Positions 24,605 through 37,349 of a stretch of 64,000 nt of DNA are shown one piece after another; the stretch's first letter is position 1; every line of letters begins with the position of its first letter. The stretch covers positions 19,473,001-19,537,000 of the forward strand of contig OX387204.1 of assembly GCA_947561715.1 (NCBI GenBank). The letters are read 5' to 3'. The notes under the pieces were generated by a model. The model was not told where the DNA came from and did no database searches. It saw only the letters and a list, made by a program, of their open reading frames with translations. Position numbers and translations under genes: made by a program. Source of the stretch: Ascidia mentula. Its lineage: Eukaryota; Chordata; Ascidiacea; Phlebobranchia; Ascidiidae.

Positions 24605-25820
24605 CACCTGCACAACCAAATATCTGTTGTCTATATTTGGTCAGTAGCCGTGTTCATTCGTTAAACTTTGTCCAGTATAAACAACACAAGCACTTAACAA
24701 CATTAAATTCATGATGCTTTGCAAAGTAACGTTTTTTAGCAAAAGTTTTAATTACAGACAAACATAAAGTGGTCGAGGTCCCCAACCACCAAATATATGA
24801 AATATATAACAAACATTTTTGCAGCAAATTCCAGTTAATTCTAAACCGACACACATTGAAAAGTTGGTAATGATCCATTGAATCTACCACAAAAGCTGGG
24901 CTTGGGTTTGTTATTCCAGTCACAAATAGTCAGGAAAAATCTACATCGGGTTCCGCATAACTGAGGGGGGGGGGAGAGCTTAAACCTGTGCCGCACATCA
25001 CAAAGATCGCCCCCCTAACAATGGGAGGGTTGCTTTCATAAGTAACGACAGTCCGGACAATCACCAAGAATAAATATTTCTTTAAACGCTCGATCGTTTG
25101 AATTCAAAAGTTAAAGAAACAAAATAAACAATTTGAACATCGGGATAAAAACAAGCGTGCGTGCGTCGCGACGTTCTGATATATCAGGATTATAGAATAA
25201 AGCCAGTGTGACAAGATGGGACAATAGATAGGAAATATTACCCTCTAGTCATTACTGCCAAAATAAGAGACTTTCTTTACGACAATCACGGGTAAAAATC
25301 AAAATAAAACTAGAAAATGCAAACAGTAGCCACCTAACATGAATCTGTTATTACAGCGTTGTTCGCCATCGCACGTTAAAGCTGTACAAACTCATCCAAC
25401 CTTTTCCAAGTTTTGACAGAAAGGTCATGTGAAAACATTTAAAAAGCAGTTTCAGTTTTTTTTGGCAGAAGCGCAGCAATATGCGAGGTTGGAGGTCTGC
25501 TGCTGGCACTGTGAACTTCGGTTACGGTTCAACTAACAAACGGATTTGCCACTTAACCACCTTTTTCTGCATTTGTCAGTCGCAGTCATTTAACTCAAAC
25601 CTTATCTTGACATTCTTTGGGCGCAATTTATAAAAATACATCAAGCTTCAGGCAATTCGATCTCACTTATCTTTATGCTCACCGAAATGAACTGAAACAT
25701 ATATCTTCAAATGCAAATTTTCACTAAATTACACACAATCTTTTAACCAGCAGGGACTCCTATTGTCGCTTCAAGTAACTGGGAGATTATTACGTCATTA
25801 TCGACGTTTGTGACGTATAA
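24605..25820. other. Divergent upstream region, no gene seen
   Basis: Lies between the start of the minus-strand TSP1/laminin-G gene (24604) and a plus-strand reading frame (25821), so it should contain both promoters if the latter is real. TTACGTCA and TGACGT sites sit within 35 bp before 25821. No exon or RNA gene was recognised. Confidence 0.4.
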
Positions 25821-26178
25821 ATGGCGCGAAAAGGTTTTGTTTTCTTCGGGGAGTTTTCGCCATTTTGTTGTTTATGTCTCGGTGTGGTTGCTTTCCATGA
25901 CGTCATATTCAACCATTTGCCCTCATGTAATGCTGCTGTTACAGAAAATTTGTTTCACATTTTATTGTACGAACTGCTAAGTTTAAATCAAGAACAATTC
26001 AATAATAATCAACATAAAGACAAATTGAAAATACAACAGCAAGCAAAGATTGAAAAGGCAATTAGGAACATAACTTGTGACAATGTGGACAAGGTACAAC
26101 TTATTGTGAATAAATGTAAATACTTGGTGCAGATTATTTACAAATGTTGTGTGTGCTGGATGTTTGGCACAAACCATG
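25821..26178 (+). CDS. Hypothetical first exon, 119 codons
   Basis: Starts with ATG at 25821 right after CRE-like sites and runs open to a strong donor (AACCATG then GTAAGT at 26179, phase 1). The product begins with a hydrophobic, Cys/Phe-rich segment (FSPFCCLCLGVVAFHDVIF), then a Gln/Asn/Lys-rich helix-like stretch, and ends with KCKYLVQIIYKCCVCWM. No family recognised. Without splicing the frame continues through the minisatellite to 26234. No downstream partner exon was identified. It may be an expressed lineage-specific gene or a chance frame. Confidence 0.35.
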
Positions 26179-26360
26179 GTAAGTGTGGTGACATCACACA
26201 AGTGACGTGTGAGTGTGTGGCATCACACAAGTGACGTGGTGAGTGTGGTGACATCACACAAGTGACGTGGTGAGTGTGGTGACATCACACAAGTGACGTG
26301 TGAGTGTGTGGCATCACACAAGTGACGTGGTGAGTGTGTGACATCACACAAGTGACGTGG
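26179..26360 (+). repeat. ~31-bp minisatellite starting at a splice donor
   Basis: Six head-to-tail copies of a 29-32-bp unit, core GTGAGTGTGGTGACATCACA plus CAAGTGACGTG. The first copy begins exactly at the GTAAGT donor of the preceding reading frame, and later copies mostly begin GTGAGT, itself a consensus donor. Confidence 0.9.
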
Positions 26361-26511
26361 GGAGTTTGAGGTAAACAAAAATTATTCTCAACTTTGTATA
26401 GATAAAACTCTAAAACTAAGAAAAACATCGCAGAATCTCCGACCGTTCGTAAAACCTCTTGGAGGTCACCTTGTTCACACGTGTCCTAATAATTATCATG
26501 ACGTCATTACA

Positions 26512-29500
26512 TCATCGCTTGGAGGATAACGATAATATTGCGATGACGACAAGTGATATGAACGACGTAAGATGTGACGTCACTCTTGGTGCAGAATTCC
26601 CAACCTGAGGACTCTGTGACGCAGTGACGTGATTTCCGTTGTGGGTTTTCCCCACTTTTATAGTAAGGAAGGTTGCCTTCCCAGAATCCGCCAACTTCGC
26701 AAGTTTCTCACCAAACTTCTGGTTCACCATCAGTGCAACGATATTTGTGCCTGAAAACAAACATGTTAGAAATATACAAAATATCATATGGGATTACATG
26801 TGGTAGAAACTTGTTTTACGAAATATTCTGAATTCCATGGTTGGAGTGATGTGTTAAAGGGATACAGGTAGGCTGGGAAAGTTGGGCACTTAGAGTGTAA
26901 CGCAATGAGTTGAAATGAACCATGACTTCCTCACCACGCACGAAAAAAATGGTGAAGAAAACAAGTTCTCCTTGTCAGGTTTGCTGGCTGTGAAGGCGCA
27001 AGACCCCGGTGTCAACTTACCATTCCTACCGAAGCTGGCAGGGAAACGCCGTTAAAAAATACTACCTCGATATTCGCGTTTTCTTTCCCAAAAATCTTTG
27101 TTGGTCTTGCCTTAAGCAACGAATTAAAACGCGATTCGTCAAAGTTAAGCCCTCTTCTCGAATTCGGTAGAAACGCGCGCGGTTTTTGTTTGTGAGGCGA
27201 ACTCTGCGGTAATTACATAGCGCGCGGACAGCTCAAACCTTAACGTCGCCCGCTAGTTATTTGCTTTACAGTGTCAAGTTTCAACGTTGTAATTATAAGC
27301 TATCGCCAGCTATACTGAAGGCAGGAATGCAAGCCAAGCTCGACTTATAATATCGCCCGGTCGAATCGCATGGCAACTTTAATCGTTTGAGGCAAAAGAT
27401 TCAAAAACAGCAAAACTCATTTCGAAAAGTGCTCTGTGATTCTGCAACTCTAAAGAATCAAAAAATCCGTTGAATTGATTGTGTCAATTCGATTTGCCGG
27501 GATTGAATATTTCTCTTTTGTCGCGTAGTTTGTACTAGATCCCAGGGTCAGATGGTATTATGACGTAATAGAGATGGGTCGCGAGAAGTGGCGCGAGAGA
27601 GATTGTTGTTGAATTGATCGCGAGATGAATCGCGCGTTGTAATGCACTATCCTTGTTAACTGTCAATTTCGATAAGATCTCAAAATACTTTCGAAGTGCT
27701 GGGAAGATTGTTGATCCAAACTGTCACCTGGGCCGCGCGATCTCATACAACTCGCCAAGTTCGAGAAGGAAACTTTCAAACAAACACGCACAGAATTTAA
27801 GTAATAACCCGATATTCTGGTGTGTTGGGCATCGTCAAAATGGCAGAGGAGTTTTTTGCTGAATGTTGACTGACAACCAACTTCACAACGGACTTCTGCC
27901 AAAAGTTTTTCACGTTCATCCCCACCTTACGTAATAATTCAATTTCTTCAATTTGCCGCGTCTGGTTTATGCCTATAATGCTTGCTGGTGAACTGCTTTT
28001 AATAATGCGGCTTGTGACGTAATAATGCGACTTGTGACGTTTGAAACGTTTAAATTCTCAACCGGAACTTGGAACGAGGTAAAGAAGAAATCCCGAGTCA
28101 GAACGAACGAGAGTTGGGCGGTTTACGAAACCACGACCTGGTAATTTGGAGCTTTACCAATGACCGATCAAAGCAAAACATAACTTCAGCTATGTCCGCC
28201 TTCTGTACTTCAGCTATGTCCGCCTGCTGTATAGAACGTTTTCGAACGATGTGGTAATAACGCTTTCTGGGTAGAAGAAAGCGATTAACAAAGGAGTCAA
28301 TTATGTTAATGTTCCGACGCACGCCGCGAGCGCGCATTCAAGTTTATGATGAAAATTCGAAGTTCCAGGTGGAAAGGAGGAGTTCACGATTGTTGACAAA
28401 AATTAGTTTCAAACAAAATGACGCTTGAATATCCGGCACAGTAACACTAACAGGGGTTTTCCCCTTTCCGCAAATATATCCTTCCTGAAATCGTTTGATC
28501 GGATTTAAAATTCCGCTGGCACTTTTCCGTTAATACTGACTTCCTTCTCAACGCTGCGGGAATTAACAAACTGCATTCAAAGGTTTCAGGGATTACAGAC
28601 GCCACCATGACGCCCCCGTTTCTATAGTAACAACAACCTAATGACGTAACGATCACACCGCAACAACCCGTGCAAACAAAATCAGGGAAAAGTGACGCTG
28701 GGATATCGGTTGTATGTTTGGAGATTTCAGATCGAACTTCGCGATCCAAGAATTCAAATCCAATCCCAGTCACAAACTTTACACAAGCCGCCACTTGGAG
28801 GACCTCCAAAGGGTTTCGACAACTAGAACAAGCACGATCTTCGCTTTCGCATTTAAACAAACAAGCCTCTTCGTGACGTAACAAAACAGCGCACGCGCGC
28901 TTTGATACAGTTTCGGCGACTAAAAATCGCGCGTCTCCTTGTCGAGTGGGGAGGGGCTTTATTACAACAATCGCTTTTGTTACATCGCGACAGCAGCGCG
29001 CGCGTTTAAGTGGAAGAGAGCAAAAAGACAACTCGGCGATTTTTTACTAAAAAAACAAATATTTCTAATTCAAGAAAGTTGAATTTCCTTACAATAATAT
29101 TCCTTGCCACCCACGAAGCGAATGTTGGGGAAATTAGTTCAAGTTATTTATTTGAGAGTTGAAATCGTGATTAAACACGAACAAATATAAAATTTCCCAT
29201 AAAAGTGACCTAACACCTATATTATAAAATACACATTATATACACGGGCATTTAGACCCCTCGTGACATTTACGTGACCTTCAACGCCAGAGAAGGTCAA
29301 ACTCCAATAAACTCCTAAAACTAAGGACCACGTGACCTAATTGACTGGCGCATCACTTGTTTCGTCACAATCGAGCGATTTTTATGGCGGCAATAAAGAT
29401 GGCGCACGTCACAGTAGTTGCCTGGGGTGATATTATGACGTAGGTGTTGAGAATTTATTTGTATTTTTCTATTTTCAAAGTTTTTAGGAAACAGAAAACG

Positions 29501-31511
29501 AAATATTGCTGCGATGATGTTTATGTAAGAAGTTTAACCCGAGTTAACTTTGTTTAAATTTGTTGCAAAAAAATAAGACAGAAATCCTGGACAACTTCTC
29601 CTGGGTTGGTTGTTTAGCTTGTCACGTGATACAGCGAACATTTGTTCTACGTTCGTCCCACAATGGGGGGGGGGTGCAACTGACCACTCGCGTTTGAACC
29701 ATTGTCAACAAAAGGCGCCGCCTTTTTTGATGTTCGAGATCTTTTAGCGGTAACTTGAAACTAGCTACTGTCACGTGTCACAGATGCACATGCCACTGAT
29801 TTAAGTGACAGCTGTCATGTTTGTTGAGACGATTTAAATGCAAACGACATAAAAATCAATATTTGGGATTTCGACCGGTAACTTATAGATGTTTAACCAC
29901 CTACGTCACCTTTTGTAAAATTGAACAAGGATCGATTTTTTCTAAGATTTCTGTAAAAAAGTTTTTAATTTAAATTTTTTAAATTCGAGTCATTTTGTTT
30001 TCTCAACTGAAGCGCGCCGAGACGTTGGTTGTTGCGTCACAATGCAAATCTAACAACGTTTACGTTTGACAGACAAGATCCCAAATATCGGAATATTCAA
30101 AATAAGTAAAGATTCAAATATAATCATTGACGAAAGCAGGTGCGGTGTAATTCTAGAACTATCCCAAACGCAATTAACATTCCACCACAAGCAATCGCCC
30201 ACCCACAATTCAAACGTACCCTGGGAAAACCCCTATCGCAACAACATAACCCCAACCACATCGGCGAGAATCGCGGAAAAATCCACGATAGTTTTCGCAC
30301 CAACCTGTGCCGACCTGAGACAATTGCAACAGTCCCACAATCGCCAAGCGCGCGATTCTGACCAAACTGTTAACTATACAAGAAACAAGCTGGCAAATTT
30401 ACGTGACCCACAACAGACAATGGGTGATTATGATCGCACAGATGCCTTTTAGCTTACGTAATGTTTGCTGTGCAAAAAGGCGTAACCGCATAAGTGTCAT
30501 GCACCAGTAATTGCGGCAATTTTTAACCAATCAGCAATTTAACTTTTGCTTCTGCGTCAGACATCGAGAAAACATGACGTGATGAACAAATTGCGAACAT
30601 TCCGTTTCGAATCGATCTAATTGTTTGGTTCGGTGTTACTATTAACATTTCGTCATCAAAGGTTGGATATCGGTAACCAGATGAGCGGAGCGTGATTTTC
30701 ACGAATTCTGACCTACACGTACACTGACAGTGCGCTCATGGTGATTCATTACCAGGTGGGTTTGGGGACATAATTACAAAACAAATTTAAAACTCTGCAG
30801 TCTGGAGAAACTCCAGCCACGAAATTTTACACAGCATTTGGTGGGAAATTTAATGTTGCCTATGGATACGGGTTGAACAGAAAGGTCCGTTATAACACGA
30901 ATAAATTATCCAATACATAGTGTTGGAAATAGTAAAGGCGTCTCACCTATTGTGCTAATGACTTGTACTTTTCCCGGTGCGTCATCATAAATAACAACAG
31001 CACTGGCGTTGTTCAGCTCGCCAAGCTTGATCTTGTTGAAGAAATAACATTTCCCCCTCTTGATCAACGCTATCCATGGCTCATCCGATGGAATGTCCTT
31101 CAGGTTCATGATCCCATGAGCGCAACCGTAATTTGACGACAACCCGGGGTCGGCCACATGGACCACGCGGCCAGAGACAACCCTGGTGGGTGAATGATAT
31201 CCGAACTTTCCTTTCGTTTGAAGAACTACGTCACTGATGACGTGCTCGGTGTGAGCATGCAGATGTGCGTCTGTCCAACGGTCAGTCAGATCCGTTGCAA
31301 CATTTTTGTGGTGAGATTTTTTATGGGATAAAGCATCAAGGACGGCAGCTTCGGTCGAAATTCTCTGGTCTCGCCGCTTTCCGCCGCGACCTCGGTGTCG
31401 TCGTTTGCGTTTGCGGGCTTCCGAAGCTGAGTCCCCCGCGAAAACCACTATGATGATCACAGTCATCCACATAATACTGGCAGTAATGTTGCGCAAATTA
31501 AAGTTTGCCAT
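26512..31511 (-). CDS. PA-domain membrane/GPI-type protein without RING, 267 aa, 2 exons
   Basis: Exon 1 is 31511-30947, exon 2 is 26750-26512; the 4.2-kb intron joins in phase 1. The ATG at 31511 opens a signal peptide (MWMTVIIIVVFAGDSASEA) followed by a polybasic KRKRRHRGRGGKRR stretch, a possible proprotein-convertase site. Residues about 85-230 form a protease-associated domain like that of goliath/GRAIL (RNF13/128/130/150) E3 ligases: PWIALIKRGKCYFFNKIKLG, NASAVVIYDD, then VALMVNQKFGEKL. In those ligases a membrane helix and a cytosolic RING-H2 follow. Here the protein stops after LTSFISLVVIAILSLSSKR, a short hydrophobic C-terminus that looks like a GPI-attachment signal or a bare membrane anchor. 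No RING exon was found downstream on this strand. It may bind or present ligands rather than ubiquitinate. Confidence 0.75.
26751..30946. other. Intron of the PA-domain gene; no other gene supported
   Basis: CpG-rich DNA with an open minus-strand frame at 28447-29031 (194 codons, Cys-rich, no ATG until its C-terminal third, no domain recognised) and a 128-codon plus-strand frame at 30066-30452 starting only at TTG. An imperfect tandem pair of a ~25-bp segment (CTTCAGCTATGTCCGCC) lies at 28186-28235. I treat both frames as unproven. Confidence 0.4.
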
Positions 31512-32211
31512 TTTCACTTTTGTTGAAACGAAACTTAAAAACGGTTGAAAGAATTCTGAGAAACGAAATAGATTGAATATTTTTAAAGAGTTGTCACAAA
31601 CATGTCTTGACTCTGAAGGTTAAAAACAAATTACTATGTTGAAACTTTCCTGTACTTTCTGAATATCTGACTGATGGAAAACAATTCTACAAACTTTTGC
31701 TGACGCTGAAGAATTTGATGAAAACAAATCGGCGTTATCCAACATCTAACAACAAACGCGTCTGTGTCGTCACAACAGCGTGTTGGGACTGGAACAGCGA
31801 GAATGGCGAGGTTCGAGACGTTCGACTTTTTTCTCGCGTCGTCGAGATTACATTCGGAGAGAACTTGGTGCGAGTTTACAACCAAGTGGAATGATACAAC
31901 GACATTTACTGTTGCTACCAATCCACGTAAGACAACAAAATTATTTCAATGATTAAAATTTGGCGATTTTAACAAAACTACCTCAAGCGGTGTGAAAATG
32001 GAATCTTTATGTTTTTTATTTTGAAAGAAATCTTATCAAAAACTCGCGCCAAAGTCGTTGATAAACTGCGCGGGCAATAATTACCATTATGACGTAACAA
32101 CAACAAAGATAAACTCGATTTAAACATGAAGCAGAAACTTTCGCGTATTCTTCAACTTAACCCGGGTTTTGCAAAGATAAAGTGACGTCATAAACAACAT
32201 CCGTATTAACC

Positions 32212-32526
32212 TCAACGAAAATGCGGATGGACTCCAGCTGATATCTCGAACTCGTCCCTGTGTGACGTGACAATGCCGTAGTATTGTTTTAGAGAACATC
32301 CTGACTCGAGCGTTATTAGCCATGCGTGTCGACAAATTGCGTTTAGGCGCGCGCGTTTTGGGGGAGGGACCAACCGCTTAATCGAATTATTTCTGCTCTG
32401 GTCGGTTTCCAACAACTTCAAGAGAATTTTTTTTTTTTCAATAAAACTGAGACTTAATTCTCTTTCAAACAAGCTGGGTTTTTGCCGATACATTTGTTGC
32501 GACCTTTTTGCCAAATCTGACAACAT
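32212..32526 (-). CDS. Hypothetical 104-aa basic protein with NLS-like motif
   Basis: ATG at 32526 to TGA at 32212 without interruption. The N-terminal half is helix-prone and charged (KPSLFERELSLSFIEKKKIL), followed by LVPPPKRARL, which resembles a monopartite nuclear localisation signal. No family recognised and no splice partner found. Could be a small nuclear protein, a first exon, or chance. Confidence 0.25.
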   Translation of the reverse strand: MLSDLAKRSQQMYRQKPSLFERELSLSFIEKKKILLKLLETDQSRNNSIKRLVPPPKRARLNAICRHAWLITLESGCSLKQYYGIVTSHRDEFEISAGVHPHFR

Positions 32527-33271
32527 TCCTGCACTGAACAAACCGTCTATGACATCACAATGGTCGCTCGACGTTATGAGGAGGAGGGGTGATTGTTCCG
32601 GCTTATAACTGGTAGCGCGAAACTTTTTTCTTCGACCTCTTTATCTCCGACATTCTAGAACGCGCCCTCTCCCCCTCAATTAGCAACGCCAACAACTTGG
32701 AAAAAATCAGTTTGCTGTCAATCATGTTGGAGCGAGATGAGGAAATATTTATTATTTCAAATGTTTGTGTTAAATCCCGACGTGCGTTCGGAATTAAAAT
32801 ACCAACCAGGAAACTCCTTCAGTCATCGGTTTGAAGGTCATCCGTTTGAAGGTCACCAACCTATGCACAACCTCATGTCTGATGATTTTTGTGAAGCTTC
32901 TTCCGGTCTAAATGTTGTCGGTATTTGGCAGAACTGAACGATGTACAGTGTTCACCCTCCTTAATCTTTTACAATCGGCATTTAGCCGAGAGCGTCCATA
33001 TGTTGGTAGTGGAATGTTGCTGGAGCCGCCAGAAGTTTCCAAACAAAGTATTCGAACATCTGTCACCGGGACAAAGGACTAATTGACTTAACTTCGTTTC
33101 AAACTTGTTTGTTACGTCATAATTAAGATGTGGAAGCAACTGCGGGTTTTGACCCCCCTCTAAACCGGATGTGATGTAATGTTGTATTGTTACGACAACA
33201 AAATACCGTGGCTGGTTTTGGATGGGGTTGTTTGCAATGTGTCACGTGACAACCGAAAACAAAATATCGGT

Positions 33272-33341
33272 TATCGCGACGAACGATAATCGACCTCTGT
33301 ATCGCGATAATTCGAACAAACTCGCAGAGGGTTTATCGCGA
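33272..33341. promoter_or_regulatory. Cluster of three TATCGCGA palindromic sites
   Basis: TATCGCGA occurs at 33272-33279, 33300-33307 and 33334-33341, the middle one extended to the full palindrome TATCGCGATA. Three copies of an 8-mer in 70 bp is unlikely by chance and resembles a binding-site cluster for an unknown factor. Confidence 0.35.
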
Positions 33342-34086
33342 TTCGACGATAACAAGGATTCCGATGCCGTGTGGATTATTCCCAGGAAAGGGGGGTAAAG
33401 TAAATATTAGTTATAAAAATGTTATTATAACGTCATAGAGTCTTTTCGTTTTGTCATGCAGTGGCTTGAACGTGACAAACCGAGGTGTGAAATGAATTAC
33501 TCCTTTCCATTACGACGACACAATCACCTTTTGTTTGCAGTAAACAAAGGTAATTTGTGATTTCACAATCGTGACTTGCTTTAATTGAACTTGTCAGATT
33601 TGGGCGTAAAAAGGTCAAGTTTTGTCACGAGTGCGGTAGAATGTAGCAGGGGATTACAAATTCCTTGCCTATCGCACTGACAGCTTCGGTTAAACAAAAC
33701 ACCTGTTTCCAATTTCTCATAGGATCATGTTTAATAAATGTAAACCGCTCTGCCTGATAATTCCACTCAACACTGGTTTGAGTCAGAAAGACAATCAAAG
33801 TCCGCCCACCCCTTAATGTTTGCTTTTTTTAATAAACATATATTTCTCATTACCACGCGGCATCTTGTTTATCCAACGGTTTTATTCAACTTTTTAAAAC
33901 CTTTCTGTGTTTGTTTCGGGCGCATCCACAAAAATTCGGACAAAAGTCTCAGAAACCTAATAATCGTGCGAGTTCGGACACGACAAACGGTGATTGTGAC
34001 GCGACAATGGTTACTTTCCCGTCTGTTCCAAAACCGTATCAGGAGCCACGCTGGAACACAGTGTTATTGTTTCCATTCTATTAGTT

Positions 34087-34633
34087 CAGGGGTGCACAAC
34101 CTTTTTACTATTGCCGGCCGCAACACACACACCACCGTGTGCTAACGGCCGCCACTGAATATACTGCTTTTCCAACGATATACTCCTGATAATTACGACG
34201 AGTTGACGTGAGCATTATTTGAAAGGAATGGAAATGATTCCATACCTGAAAAATGTGCACTATTTATTATTTACATTTGCCAAATTACGTATATTACAAT
34301 GTAATGAAATTATTCAATGGCTGCCTTGTTCTTGCACGTTAGGTTCACGTCTCCATCATAAAATAATCCACTGCACGTCACCATCCGTATTGTTGCGCTG
34401 TGTCTCGGTTGCGGCGGCTGCACCAGTTACTACTCGCTACAGCGAAAGAATGTGTCTAAGGCGGAAATGCAAATGGACTTAATTAAAAGTTTAACACTTG
34501 CGACCGCTGGAGAAACAAGTTTCAGAAGCAACGACGGCCGCCAATGCATATATTTTGATATAAATGTGCACGGCCGCAAAAAATAGCGTCCGCGGCCGCA
34601 TGCGGCCGTACGGCCGCAGGTTGTGCACCGCTG
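34087..34633. mobile_element. Non-autonomous hAT element (MITE), 547 bp, complete
   Basis: The ends are inverted: CAGGGGTGCACAACCT at the left and AGGTTGTGCACCGCTG at the right. This is the hAT-superfamily CAG...CTG terminus. The element is flanked by a perfect 8-bp target duplication TATTAGTT (34079-34086 and 34634-34641). Inside the ends there are several CGGCCG-rich palindromes. No transposase frame is present, so it must have been moved by an enzyme from elsewhere. The perfect duplication suggests a fairly recent insertion. Confidence 0.92.
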
Positions 34634-34641
34634 TATTAGTT

Positions 34642-37349
34642 GAACGTCACGGTTGTCCCCTTTATGACGACACAATAATCTAACGCGCGCGTTTTTGTTT
34701 CCCCGGTTTTCTTGGGTTGGTTGCTATTGGTTACGCTCAACCAGTATCAAAATTTGGGCCTGAATATTTGTTTGGTTTCAAGCAATGGAGAATTTTTAAA
34801 ACAACAAAAGCTTTCTGAGTAAATAATTTCAGCACGTTTGCGGGCAACACTTGGAGGTTTATTCACTTGATTTTATGTTTGTAATTTTGTTACCACATTG
34901 TTTTGGGAAAATAGAGTTGTCCGCGTGCGTCTGACGATAAACTTGACCTACATATTGCTGCTTCAATTATTTTCCACCAGCGATGGACAACCACAACATC
35001 ACAGTTTCAAGTAAAAAGTAGTTTCCCCCACGTTTAGCCGCTAAATGCAAGTTCCTGTGAATCTTTTGTTCGTTAATGTTGCTACAAGTTGAAGCCACTT
35101 GACTCCACGACCCTAACCCCCACAACGACTTTTCCTCAACAAAGATAAATATATTATTGTAACGCAAACATGGTGTGAATAGGAGGTCGCACCCACACCC
35201 ACTTCGACTTGACATTATGAAGTAACAATGACGGGGTCACAATAGGGTCATCCGTGTGCTTAAGTTGAAGAGATTTGGGGTGGAATTAGTTGCTTAAATC
35301 TCTTACCTAAGTGTCTGGGTCGAGCTTCGACTTGTGATTCTTTGGTTTTAAATGTTCTGTTGCATTTTTCACTTCGGAATGCTTTTTACTCCTTGTGGGT
35401 GTTGCCAAGCAATAGGGGGTAATTGTGAACAAGAACACTCGAGTTTAATAGAAATCATGGTGCTATGTCGTCACATACAGAATTAAGGCGACATTTACGT
35501 CACCACTAAATGAATGCAAATCGTCTTATTTTAAATCTTTTCCCGGCAATTTGAAGTAAAAATAATTTACGACGAAACACAGTGGAATGGTTGAAGCAGA
35601 TTGTGCAGCTGCAGGTGGGTGGGCAACTTCCTGTATGGTTTGCGCAGGTTTCAATCGCTCTTGGATAAACATCCGCCCCAACATCGACTGCAAGCTTCCG
35701 TCTGTCCGACCAGACACCATTTCGGGTCACAAGGCTTTTATGACGTAAACAATGCTATCCTGCTAGTGCCGTCATAATGGCAGATGACATCACAATGAGA
35801 TAAATTTGTGCCATTAGCAGACGCATCCAGCTGGGGGATACAGACAAAGGTCGTTGTTTGCGAACAGAAGCCACTTTTTTATGCTTGTGTTTGTTTTTGT
35901 TTGACGTTTCACCAAAACTTTTCTTGTTGTTTTAAACTTAGTTACACAAATTTAAGGTTTTGATTTCAAATTTTTTCAAACTTTAGTAAAACTTCAAAAT
36001 CGATTTTTGATTAAAAAATGCAATTTATTCCCAATAGTTACCTCATACAGGTAATTATTTACAATGACAGTGAAATGTTTGTCATTCATTCATTCAATCT
36101 TATTATCAAGTTTCTCTGTGACGTCATAATCACAGTGACGCTTTTCGTTCTGTAATCGTTTATTTCCTTGATGCATTATTATAAATGCAAGCAGATACAT
36201 TGATTGTTAGCGGATTGTTTAAAGCTCTTTCGAACATCCTGTATTCTCGAATTTCCTAATTTCAATTAGCTTCTGTCGGGTGAGGGCAGAACTAGGACAG
36301 GATTTGATTTTTTATTTGAGGGAAAATAAAAATACTGTTTCTTCCTCTTGCGTAAAACTTTCCACCGATATTTCGTAAAAGTAATTTCGAACTTCTTTTC
36401 CAAATTTATGTCTGGGAATATTTTCAAAAGTCGCGAAAGATCTTCTTATAAAAACACAATCCACTTTGTAGCGTAACAATCGTTATCCACAAAATCATCA
36501 GCGTAACCTCACAATGCGCCTTGTAACACAATAACTACCTTGGCTAAAATGGCGCGAATTTCTTTGCAGTTTTACTTTGGAGGAAATACAAACATTATGA
36601 CATCATGGACGCAGTAACCTTTGTTTAAACAAGTCACGTGCCTTAGGACTGGCCCAAATCCGGGCCACTTAAATTACTTTATGTCGTAAGTTCAGAGTTA
36701 GAAAGGTCAAACGGTCAACAAAGTCTTCAACGCATTATATCCATATTGTCAATTCACTTGTTGTAATTTGCTTTAAAACCAGCAGAGCCTTAACCAAGCG
36801 TTGCATGGAGAAGGCCCTTAACCCAGCGTTGCATGGAAACGTTTGTCCTCCATTAATTTGATGGGTTTTAATTATAACCTCGTAAAAAGATAATTTCCAA
36901 CCATCAATTATGAATTACTTGCGGTTAACCTCCATACAGGTTTGTTATCTCACAAATCCTATTTCGCAGCAGTTTGCATTGTTTACGTAAGAATGGTGAC
37001 AAGGTGACATCACAAATCCGATGGTGAACTACCGACGCAACAAAGACGTTCATTGTTTAGTCAACAATAGATTTACGTTTGCTTGTAATCACCGATTACT
37101 TAATCGGATTTTTGCAGAACACAAAGTTTTCGGTGCAAAAATAAACATTAAAATACAAATATTTAATGAGACACTGAGATTAAAGGTGAAAATAAATATT
37201 ATGTTTTGAAACGTAACCATTATTAAGTAACGGAGTACTTTAATTGTCAAAGGTTAACTGGTCCAATTTCCCATCACATATTGTCATGTTGGTACTTCAG
37301 ATGCAATACGATACATTTAAAATCATGCTTAGAGCACTGAACGTTCGTC
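34642..37349. other. Region without a recognised gene
   Basis: No exon chain or RNA gene recognised. A ~30-bp direct duplication (GCGTTGCATGGA, about 36798 and 36828) is present. TGACGTCA sites are common. The right end should include any upstream elements of the tRNA pair. Confidence 0.35.

Larger units (their letters stand above)
31512..34078. other. Region without a recognised gene
   Basis: The right side of the PA-domain gene start. Short unrelated frames only, apart from a 104-codon minus-strand frame described separately and a cluster of TATCGCGA sites at 33272-33341. Confidence 0.35.

Noticed and set aside
28447-29031. 194-codon cysteine-rich minus-strand frame
   Set aside because: No ATG until near the end, no domain, and CpG-rich DNA with few stops; it lies in an intron. 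Kept only as a note.
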